64,000 nt of DNA from Pyropia yezoensis (taxonomy: Eukaryota > Rhodophyta > Bangiophyceae > Bangiales > Bangiaceae): positions 20,527,816 to 20,591,815 of the forward strand of contig CM020619.1 of NCBI GenBank assembly GCA_009829735.1, written 5' to 3'. Below the pieces are notes generated by a model. It did no database searches and had not been told where the DNA came from. It worked only from the letters and a program-made list of their open reading frames with translations. This document shows positions 22,501 through 31,400 of this stretch, in pieces. The translations under genes were made by a program, and so were the position numbers. Position 1 is the first letter of the stretch. The number at the start of each line of letters is the position of its first letter.

Positions 22501-22783
22501 CGCCGGGCGTAACCGCCCAGCGCGGCCGCCGTGCTGCCGAAACGGCTCACGGCGACGAAACGGCTTGCCGTGCCGGGCGTAGTCGCCCCTCCCCCCACGC
22601 CAAGGGCGGCACCCGCGCTGCGTCCCGCTCTCGCGCCAGCGAAGACCTGTCGGCTCCACCCCCGGCGGCCCGGGCCTGGGCCAAATGCCGGCCCAATCGC
22701 CAAACAGCGAAAGGTGTACCCAGCTAGGGGGGGGTGATGATGCCACTTGAGATGGGAGATGACCGCCCGCTACCGCCGGCGCG
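19532..22783. other. Repeat-rich stretch without recognisable genes
   Basis: No open frame here has recognisable similarity. Visible structure: a tandem 16-bp repeat with a palindromic core at 19887-19926; the motif CAGTGG-ACTTAAACC at 20261 and CAGTGGGTCTTAAACC at 20731, whose inverted counterparts lie right of the DIRS-like element; diverged repeats of a TGCACGTTTTCCC-type sequence at about 20845 and 21893; an inverted 18-bp pair (21119-21136 and 21735-21752, 17 of 18 matching); and a 24-bp direct repeat at 22185 and 22721. Confidence 0.6.
19887..19926. repeat. Tandem 16-bp repeat with palindromic core ACTGTACAGT
   Basis: The unit GTGGTCGTACTGTACA occurs at 19887-19902 and 19903-19918, with a third half copy GTGGTCGT to 19926. 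The ten bases ACTGTACAGT form a perfect palindrome, giving two dyad sites 16 bp apart, about one and a half helical turns. This resembles a paired protein-binding site, but no gene start is recognisable beside it. Confidence 0.7.
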
Positions 22784-23845
22784 CTAGGTAACCAGCGCCG
22801 CGTAGCGGGAGAAAAGCGCCCGTGCCGCGGGGTCGTTGTCCAGCTGCGCGTCAATGTAGTGCTTAAAGGCGGTCTTGGCGCTGGCCAGCCCCATCAGCTG
22901 GCAGATGAGCCCGACCGCCAACCCAATGGCGTGGGCAGCCGACGCCGCGCCCGCGCGGAGGGAGTGGCCTGACCACTTGACGCCTAGCGGCGGCCGATGA
23001 CCGGTGAGGGTGAGCGCGCGCTGCAGCCAGGTAGTCACAACGCGGGAGGGCAAGGGCTGCAGCGCGGAGTGACCGGGGGGGGCAAACAGGTGGTCGGCGG
23101 ACGGCCGACCCGCTCGCAAGTGCCGCACCCACACCCGGCGCACGAGGCGCAAGGCCGGGTCCCCCGCTCAGCCTCCCGCCGCCAGCGGGATGCGGAGAGC
23201 GATGCGCTCGCCCTGCTTCAGGATGCCCATCTTGTACGTGGGCACCTGCACTTCCAGGCCGTTCTCCATCAGGCGTACGTCGCGCGCCCGCAGGTTGGCT
23301 GCAGCGCCAGGCCTGTTACACATCAGGAATGACAGCGTCAATCCGGCGCACTCCCGCTCCAGCGACAGGTCTGACGTGCCCAGACCCAGCTGGGCTACGT
23401 CGAGAATAACCGCCGACGGGAGCGGGCCGCGGCGCTCAGGGAGCGCCCTCTCAGCGGTCACGTACAACCGCCGGTACCCGAGCTTAGCTGCGTGCACCAA
23501 GTCGTCGTCGGTGGGGGAGGGCAGGCCCGCCATCTTGTGCACGGCGCCGATCGCCGTGAGGTAGTTGGCGACAGTAGCCGGCTGCGCCGTCTTACCCGCC
23601 AGATAGACGCCCAGGTAGCGGACGACGGTCTCGGGCTCTGCTGGCAGCGGACACAGGCCGTTCCGCCAGCAGAAGTCGCAAAAAGCCTCCCAAGCGTTAA
23701 GGTAACGCATTGGGGTGGTTGGCTGGTACTTAGCATCGACTAGACGCTGCGCCTCAGCCGAGCCTTCGCCGTGCCCGAAGCGGTGGGAGTAAAGCCGGCC
23801 GGTCAGGCGGCGCCAGCGCTCGTCACGCGGGACCAGGTTGCGCAC
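22784..23845 (-). pseudogene. Tyrosine recombinase of the DIRS-like element
   Basis: The N-terminal part has the SAM-like core-binding fold pattern (YLNAWEAFCDFCWRNGLCPL, TVANYLTAIGAVHKM). The first catalytic region contains LSFLMCNRPGAAANLRARDV. The C-terminal part carries the HSLRAGAASAA box of the recombinase, followed by ICQLMGLASAKTAFKHYID, matching the HxxR...G...Y arrangement. Such enzymes integrate circular or linear DIRS DNA without target duplication. The gene is interrupted about once. Confidence 0.8.
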
Positions 23846-24941
23846 CCAGCTTCAGCAGATTGATGTGCTTGTGCTGTCGTGCCGCTCCGTGGAATCCTCT
23901 CGCCGGCACTAGCTCGTTGAACGTCGCCCCCCACCCTGAACTGCTGGCGTCGGTGTGGAGCGTCACGGTAGGCTCTCTGGCCCACAGCGCCCGCCCACTC
24001 AGCGCGTGCTCGTCCAGCCGCACCCACCAGCGGAGGTCTGATGTGGCCTGGCGGCCGAGCCGCACTCGCCTGCCCAAATCGTCCTTGTGGTCGACTAATG
24101 CGTCGTACAGGCTGCGCAGCTTGAAGCGCGCGTTGGGGACGGAAAGAAGGGTGGACACCGCCGCGCCGCAAAAGGAGCGCAGCAGAGCGTGACGGGTCCA
24201 ACGGCGGTGATGCGCCGCCTCGGTTAAGATCTTGCCCGCCATGGCCTTCACCTTCATCGTCCTTTCGGGCGTCAGCAGGAACAGCTGCCGGCGGGTGTCG
24301 ACCACGTGGCCGAGCAACCGCAGCTCCATAGTCCCCTCCCATCGCCCCTTGGTAGGGTGAAGCTGGAGGCCCAGCCGGGAGAACAGCCGTTGCACCTCCA
24401 GGCTGCCTCGCCTGGCGTCCCCCTTGGTGGCAGGCTTGCCCTTCCGGCTCGGCGGTGCTCCCCCAAAGTCGTCGACGTAGACGATGACCCTGAAGCCCAA
24501 CGCCCTCAGCCGCTGCACCACGGGGCGACACACCTTCGTCCACAGGTAGGGCGCGACCCGCAGGCCAAACGGCATGGTCAGCGACTGGAAGGTCCTGCCC
24601 AACACCTGAAAGGCGAAGTACTTGCGGTCCTCCTCCCTCAGTAACAGGTGGTGGTAGGCGTCGCGCACGTCCCACTTGATCAGCTCGTCCTCCGGGCGCA
24701 GCTGCGCCGCCAGCTCCTCTAGCGACTCGTACTTGAAGCGCCTCGGGTCGATGTAGTCGTTAGGCACTCGGCAGTCGAGCACAAACCGCTTCTTTCCGGC
24801 GGCCATCACCACAAGGCCGTTCACGATGACGACCTGCCGGTCGATCTCCTCGTCGAAGATCTCCCGCCAGTAGCCCTTGGCCAAGCAGCGCTCGATCTCC
24901 GCCTCGGCAAAGGCCTTGTCGGCGTCGGCCAGCGGGAACAC
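23823..24941 (-). pseudogene. Reverse transcriptase/RNase H of the DIRS-like element
   Basis: Reverse transcriptase of the DIRS type. It shows KKRFVLDCRVPNDYIDP, the block IKWDVRDAYHHLLL, FAFQVLGRTFQSLTMPFGL and the catalytic VIVYVDDFGG. It is followed by a thumb region and the beginning of RNase H (VTLHTDASSSGWGATF). It overlaps the recombinase block at its 3' end, as ORFs in this group commonly do. Confidence 0.85.
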
Positions 24942-25153
24942 CCGCGCCCGATGGTAGCGCGGTCGCCGCAGCCAGGGTATCTACGCCCCTTTGGTGAGAT
25001 TCTTGAGAACCCACCGCGTGGCTCCCAAGGAGCGCCAGTGCTTCAGCGCTCTCTTGGCAGTCACGTATGGGGGGAGGCGGGGTGCTGCCGTCCCCTCCAG
25101 GCCAGAGGTCGTACCGGCCGGGGTGGCCAGGTCCCGGCCGGCGGGGGGAAAAA

Positions 25154-26299
25154 TCACTTTTTCCCACCCCCACCGGCGTTGCCGGCAGGCTGCCCACCTC
25201 CACCGCCGCCCTTAGAGCCGCCTTGGCCGTCTTTTCCGCCGCCACCACCTTTCGTTCCACCGCCGCCGCCGCTGCCCCCACCGCCGCCGCTGCCCCCACC
25301 GCCGCCGCCGCCCCCATCCCCACCGCCGCCTCCGCCCCCGCCGCCGCCACCACCCGGCGTGGTGCCGGTCGTCCCTCCGCCCCCGCCGCGGCGCCGACGC
25401 CGCCCGGTTGACCCGGAGCGCACCTCGGCGGCCCGCTTGGCATGTGCGCGGGACTCGTCTCGCGCAACGTTCTCGAGGAAGCGCTGGAAGCCCGGACCAC
25501 GGGCGCGGTTGCGCGGGACAGCGTCGGAGCATCGGTACAGCTCCGCCAAGCCAGGCTCTTCCTTGGAGGCGCTGAGGTAGTCATAGCGGGCCATCAGGAT
25601 GCGGAAATGGAGCCGGGAGGCGATGATGGGCCACGCCAGGCGCTCGTCGAGCTCAGTCTTGGAGAGGGTGTTGCGGGAGTGGTAGACGGTGATGCAGTTG
25701 TTGGCAATCTCCTGTGCCCAGGTGCTCGACTGGTAGACGGCGTCGGCCTCGTCACGGTCCGGGTCGTTGACGGGGAAGACTTCCTTGTGCTCTGAGTCCT
25801 TGGGCTTGAAGGGGAAGGGCAAGCCGTCGCTACGACGGAGACGCCGGGGCGCGGAGAAGCTGCTAAGTAGGTCACCCGGCCCCGGGAGCTCGGGGTGATC
25901 GAACCCGTCAGGAAGTCCGGCGACCTCTCCAGGAAGTGCACGCGGCGTCTCGCCCGGGGTGTCGGTGAAGACTGCCCCACCCAGGTCCCTCGTCCACAGG
26001 AGGGAGTCGTCGTCGTCGCTGGTCTCAGAGGCGTCGTCGCGGGTAACGGGGGGGACAGGGGGGCGGAGAGAGGCGGCATCACGGCCGGGACCGGCCGAGG
26101 CTGCCGCAGCCTGCCCCGCGACGGCCGATCCCTCAGGGGCGGATCGTAGGGCGTCACCTGCGGGGGGGGGGGCCCCGCCAGCCGCAAGCTGCGCCGCATG
26201 GCCCTGCTGCAGTTTAAGACCCGCTGCGAAGGCATTTGAGAACGCCCACAAAGTTTCCACAAAACGACGCCTAAACGGCACTCCACAAGCCCAGTGCAA
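25154..26299 (-). pseudogene. Gag-like protein of the DIRS-like element
   Basis: The protein lies upstream of the reverse transcriptase. A central helical region (STWAQEIANNCITVYHSRNT, ASRLHFRILMARYDYLSA) is followed by a basic stretch (GSTGRRRRRGGGGG) and a very long Gly-rich tail to about 25154. It has no CCHC knuckle. Position and shape suggest the structural protein of the element; similarity to known DIRS gag proteins was not tested. Confidence 0.6.
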
Positions 26300-26721
26300 C
26301 CTCTCTGTGGACTCGGTTGCGGGTCGTAAAACAGGTCAAAAGAGCGTTGCGCTGAGCCATGGTTTAAGTCCCACTGCGCCGCTGGCACCTCCCCTATCCT
26401 CCCCCTACCCCCCCGACTTCTCCGCGGCGCCCACCGCGTATCGTGGTGGGCAGCTGCCTACCGCTGCTGGCGCTGCTCTACTCGCTACTGCCGGCGCCGC
26501 TCCCTGCGTCGCGTGGCCGGCCCGCCGGCCACGCGCCGGCGCCGGCGCCGGCGCCGGCCCTTCCTTGTGGCCGCCTGCTGCTGCCGCCGCCACTTCCGGC
26601 ACCTTTTGAGAGTAGGTGGTGGTTCGTGCGCCCGCCCTCCCCCCCCCCCCCCCCCCCCCTGCCCCTCTCTGCCTCCTCCTCTTTCGCAGCGGGCTGCCGC
26701 CGGGCCTCTCCCTCGGCCGCG

Positions 26722-28191
26722 ATGGAGCTGGAGCACCCGCTGCTCAAGGTGCCCGTTGAGGAGCTTCAGCGGGGCTTCAGGTCCACTAAGCGGCGCATCG
26801 ACCGGGAGCTCGACGCAGTCATTGACGTCCTCGTCAAGGCCGGCCGCGCGCTGCCGCCGCCACCAGCCCCTCCTCCGGCGAGCGTGGCGGCGGGGCGGGC
26901 AGCGGCGGGGACGGGGACGGCCGCGGCGGGGGCGACGGCGGCAGCTGCGGGCGTACCGGCGGGCACGGAGGGCGCGGGGGCGGGCGTCACCACGACCCCC
27001 CCCCTTTCTCTGCCCCCCCGGCCGCGGCCATCGGCCGCCCAGGCGGCTGCCGCCGCCGCCGCGGCGGCGTCGGTGCGGGTTGCGGTGGAGCGTTTGCGGG
27101 CGCTGGTACCGCGGATAGCCGACGCGGCGGCGACGGCGGCGTCGACGACATGTACGCTGGAGCGGCGGCTTGTGCACGTCACAGCGCCAGAGGCAGCGGC
27201 GCCCAAGCACGGCCCGCGGCGGCCACAGAACAGCGTCACCAATGTTGTGCCGACGCCCGAGGTGGCCGCCCGCCGCACGTGGGAGCGCCTCCGCCTCGCC
27301 CGCTTCATCGTCGACTACCTGGTCCAGGGGGGTCACCCGGCGCTAGCGATGAGGCTTGCGTCGGATGCGGGCGTCACCTGGCTGGTGGACCTGGACGTGC
27401 ACGCCAAGGCGCGCACCATCCTCGACGCACTGGCCGCCCAGGACCCTCAGTCGCTTCTCGACTGGTGTGCCACGAATGAGCGGCGGCTGGCCAAGCGCGA
27501 GTCCCTTCTTGAGCTCCGTGTCCGCACGCAGGTGTTTGTGGAGCTAGTGCGGTCGCAGGACAATGAGGCGGCAATTGCGTACGCCAAAAAGCACATTGCG
27601 CCAGGGTGCGTACCGCAAGCGGTGCCGCGGCTGCTGCGGACTATGGCGCTGCTGGCCATGCCCCCCGACACGAAGGTGTCTCCCTATGCAGAGATGTACG
27701 CGCCAGAGCGGTGGGGGGAACTGGCCGACGCTTTCCGGAAAGACTACTACGCCCTCAACGGGCTGGCACAGGTACCTGTGCTGGAGACGGCGGTCAAGGC
27801 GGGGCTCGCGGCTCTCAAGACCCGCTACTGTGCGGGTGAGCCGCAGGCACCCCAGGTCATGGCTGGAGATGGGGTGACGCTCGTGCGGGAAAACGTCGAC
27901 TGCCCGACGTGCAGCGAGCCGTACCGCCAGCTGGCGGCGGAGCTCCCCTACGCATTCCACCTCCACTCGTCGCTGGTTTGCGCACTGAGCCGCCGGCCAA
28001 TGGACGATGACAACCTGCCGCTGATGCTGCCTAATGGGAACGTGTACTCGCAGTTGGCCATCTCCATGGCTGCCATGCGAGGCAAGGGCATCTTTACCGA
28101 CCCGCGGACGGGGGACCGGTACGAGTACCCGCAGACCACCGAGGACGGACGCGGCTCTCGGGGCCGCATCCGCCGTGTGTACGTCATGTAG
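26722..28191 (+). CDS. MAEA/FYV10 (GID9), RING-type subunit of the CTLH/GID E3 ubiquitin ligase
   Basis: The 489-residue protein aligns along its length with MAEA/Fyv10/Gid9, the catalytic RING-like subunit of the GID/CTLH ubiquitin ligase (in yeast it degrades gluconeogenic enzymes). Met at 26722 starts MELEHPLLKVPVEELQRGF, matching the family N-terminus; a longer frame to 26443 has no such match. A variable Ala-rich insert covers about residues 47-150. LisH-like segment near residue 190 (RFIVDYLVQGGHPALAMRLA), CTLH near 230-290, CRA-like region with MPPDTKVSPYAEMYAPERWG near 315. The C-terminal RING-like part holds CPTC near 393, HLHSSLVC and LPLMLPNGNVYSQ, and ends RRVYVM, the family terminus. 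No intron is needed. It converges on the clathrin gene with 267 bp between stops. Confidence 0.9.
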   Translation: MELEHPLLKVPVEELQRGFRSTKRRIDRELDAVIDVLVKAGRALPPPPAPPPASVAAGRAAAGTGTAAAGATAAAAGVPAGTEGAGAGVTTTPPLSLPPRPRPSAAQAAAAAAAAASVRVAVERLRALVPRIADAAATAASTTCTLERRLVHVTAPEAAAPKHGPRRPQNSVTNVVPTPEVAARRTWERLRLARFIVDYLVQGGHPALAMRLASDAGVTWLVDLDVHAKARTILDALAAQDPQSLLDWCATNERRLAKRESLLELRVRTQVFVELVRSQDNEAAIAYAKKHIAPGCVPQAVPRLLRTMALLAMPPDTKVSPYAEMYAPERWGELADAFRKDYYALNGLAQVPVLETAVKAGLAALKTRYCAGEPQAPQVMAGDGVTLVRENVDCPTCSEPYRQLAAELPYAFHLHSSLVCALSRRPMDDDNLPLMLPNGNVYSQLAISMAAMRGKGIFTDPRTGDRYEYPQTTEDGRGSRGRIRRVYVM

Positions 28192-28458
28192 ACATAGTGG
28201 ATGAGTGCGGCGGCGGCCGCTTTCTGCGTTGAGGATGTGTTTTTGAGAACAGTCCGGGTGGCGTATCTGCTACGGGAACCGCATCGTCGAAGACGCGGTG
28301 CCTGCGTGCACGCGCTGAAAGTGAGGTCCAACACATTACAGGATGAGCTCCAAAAATGTAGAGAGAAAATACAGGGCGAGACCAGCTTGAGGCGCAGTCT
28401 GTGCCTGCCTGCCAGGCTCGACATGGTAAAGGGGCCAGTGGTCCAGCACGCAACCCGC
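28192..28458. other. Convergent 3' intergenic spacer
   Basis: This 267-bp spacer separates the stop codons of MAEA (+) and clathrin heavy chain (-) and must hold both 3' ends. I see no canonical AATAAA hexamer on the + strand. Nothing else is recognisable. Confidence 0.7.
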
Positions 28459-31400
28459 TCAGTTCCACCCAATCATTAGAGGTCCACCTCCACCCGCGCT
28501 GCCAGCACCGCCAAAGCCGGCACCGCCCGCAAAGCCGCCCCCGTTTTGGTGGTACGTCAGCATCAACGGCTGGTGCTGCGGCGCCAGGCCATGTAGCAGC
28601 ACGGAAACATCGTCAGTAATTTCCTCACGAGCCTCGCGCTCGGCCTCCTCTTCCGCTTCGCGCTCCTGCACCCGCTCATTGGTCAGGAACGTCAGGCGGG
28701 CGCCGGCGTCGGCCACTGCCTGGATGACCGCCGGGGTGACCCACGGCATGCAGCCAGTGGACCACCCCACCTCCACAGCAACGTCCGCGCTGAGCCACCC
28801 CCAGCACGCGTAGAGCAAGGCGGTCAGACACTCCCGCTTGCCGCCCGTGGCGTAGCGCCAAGCAATGCGCTCCGCTAGCTCTTCGTCGTGGCTGACCGCC
28901 ACCACCGAAATAGCATCCGCATCAAGGCCGTCGCGGTCCGCCAGCTCCATGGCCCTCTCGTGCTGGCCAATCTTGCCCCACACCCGCCCAGCAATACGCC
29001 GCATCTCGAGCAGTGGGTGTGTCTCGAGGCGCGACGCCAAGCCACGGGCATCAAAGTCATCAAAGTTCTCCACCGAAGCACGCAGACCATCAACATTCTC
29101 CTCCGCCTCAAACACCTCGTTGACGGCCCGGTTCACGTCGGGAGCGTTGCTGTCTGCCTGAACGCGGAAGAGCCAAGGCACCACCAGTGGAAGCGCGCCG
29201 AGTTCGCCCAGCACATCCGGCCGAGCCTGCCGTAGCTGCCGCACCGCGCGAGAGCTGTCAACGCGCACAGCAAGCGCGCTCATGACCGGCCCGAGCTCGG
29301 TCGGCTCTTCCGCAATCACGAAGTCGATCGACTGGTGCATGACCTCAAGCGACCCAACCTTTCCAAGCAAATCCAGGAACATTCCGCGCTCGTACGCCGA
29401 CTCGCTGTGTGCCATCACCGTCCGAGCCGCTGTGTCAAATTCCTTGTCCAGCGTCTGGAGATATGCCACTTCGGCCCACAAGAGGCACGCCTCTGCGGCC
29501 ACTGCTACGCGGCTTGGTCGAATACGACCGTGCCACAGGCGACAGTGGTCCATGAGCCCAACCGGACGGTACCGTGCAAGAAGGACGCCAAGCTCCGTGA
29601 AGAGAGCCGCGTGCGCACGGTCGTGCGTAAGCGCCGCCTCCAGCAGGTCAAGCAGCGCATCATAGTGACCCCACGTCTCATACTCCTCAACGACGTCGGC
29701 CAGTTCTGCCTCGTCAATGACCAGGTGCAAGCAGCACACGTGTGCTAAGCGTAGGAGCTTCTCTGCGCTGTTGCCTGCCGTGGTCTTTCGTCCGGAGCGC
29801 TTGCCGCCAACGATGCCGTCGTCGCCATCAAGAAGCTTGACGCGGCTCAGGACACCCACAGACGGTGCGGGCGCCGCAGCTTCTGCAGCAGAGGTCTCCA
29901 CGTCGCCTCCACCTCTGGCCGAGGACGATGGTCCAGTCTTCATGCGTTTGGCCGGTGAGCGCACAATCGCCAGCTCTGCATGGTCTAAGCACGCAAACCC
30001 AACCAGACGCCATGTCGGTACCCGGTTAGCGTGCCGCGCCGCGTCCACTGCCGCGGTGAAACGGCACAGGCGCACCAACACCTTCGCCAACTTGTGCCAC
30101 ACCGACACGTGCGCGTAGAGCATGCGCGCCGCCTCCCAAATCGACCGCGAGCTGCTGTTAGGCTGAGGTAGCGTCGACACGTCAGACGCAGCCACCGCGT
30201 CGTCCCGCAGCCTGTCGCCGCGAGCCATACACCTGTCCCCAACGTCCTCGACCTCGGCGCCTTGACGGCCACCCAGAAAGGACTCGACGTCAGTCAACCG
30301 CTCCAGCCAGCACAACGCAAACAGCATCTCCGAGTCCACACCCGCCCGCGCAAGGTCGCCACCAACAGTGCCGCCACCCTCGGCGGTACGGCGCTTGCGC
30401 CACAACACCTTGCGGGCAGCAATGCAAAACTTGAGCACTGCCTTCCAGTCCGCCGACACTGAATCCTCCTCGTTCTCGCGACTGGCACGGACGACAAGTG
30501 CGTGCTCCTCCCACGCGTTCTCCCCACGGAGCAGGCTGGTGATACCGTCAGCAATAACGCCGCTCACCAGCTGCGCAACGCCCAGCCGACGCCACACGTT
30601 GGGGTCGTTCACGCGCAGAGCAAAGTCGGTCGCCCGGTTCCAGTCCTTGAGGTGGTCGAGCAAAACACCGAGCGCCTCGTCCAGCCGGTCGAACTTTTGG
30701 TAGATAATATACGCCGCCTCGTAGTGCTCTGCGGCAACACAGGCTGGCGCAATGTCTTTGCCGTCATAATTGTCCAGCCGCCGTACGTACTCCAGCACGC
30801 GCTCAGGCGCCGCCTTGATGGAGGTCAGGATGAGCAGATTTTGCAGGTTGGCGTTTCGGGAAAAGGCAGTGTTGGATGTCGCCAACACCAGTTGCTCCAA
30901 AAGTTCGATGAGAACGTCCGGTAGATCCGCCACCAGAAACGCCTTGACCGCGGCAGACACCAGCTCAGGCCGCACGCATGACGGCAGCGCAGTCGACTTC
31001 ACCTGAGTGATGACCAACTTACGGAAGGGGCTGCCCTCCTCCAAAACCTTGGCCCACAGGTCCGTGTCGCCACGATCCACGAGGTACGCCGCCTGCTCGC
31101 GAAAGAGGGAGTTCTCGTTTGTCACGGCCAGCAGCTCGTCGTCGCACTGACCACGGCTGTACGCAATGACAGCCAGGGTAGGCTCTCGCTTGGCACAAAA
31201 GCGCCCCAGCTCGCGCGCATCGTAGAACTGATTGGTCTCAAGGAAATGCTTGGCGTTGCCGCGAGCGTCGACGTAACACTTGCCCAGCGCCGTGTGCACC
31301 GGCGCGTCCGTGCTGCCGTCTGCAACACGCGCCTCTAGGAAAGGCAGCAACATCTTAACTCGGCCGCGACTCTCGACGGCCGCCACCAGCGGCTCAACCG

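Larger units (their letters stand above)
22784..26299 (-). mobile_element. DIRS-like tyrosine-recombinase retrotransposon (broken)
   Basis: Three coding blocks read right to left: a gag-like protein, reverse transcriptase with the start of RNase H, and a tyrosine recombinase in place of a DDE integrase. That combination defines the DIRS order. No LTRs are present. Inverted copies of a motif (CAGTGG-ACTTAAACC and complement) flank it at 20261-20284 and 26352-26376, which might mark its ends and would give an element of about 6.1 kb; this is uncertain. The coding blocks are not continuous (about two to four breaks), so this copy looks inactive. Confidence 0.8.

Noticed and set aside
25212-25420. 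GCC-triplet array read as a satellite or CRISPR-like repeat
   Set aside because: It is the Gly-rich tail of the gag-like protein of the DIRS-like element; no spacer structure exists. No CRISPR array was seen anywhere in the window.
22363-26406. Inverted match CTCCCCTATCCTCCCC (about 22363-22379 against about 26390-26406) as termini of the DIRS-like element
   Set aside because: It is low-complexity pyrimidine sequence and is not nested with the better inverted pair at 20261/26352.
26443-26721. Upstream extension of the MAEA frame to 26443
   Set aside because: It begins at GTG, is Pro/Ala filler, and the family N-terminus matches from Met 26722.
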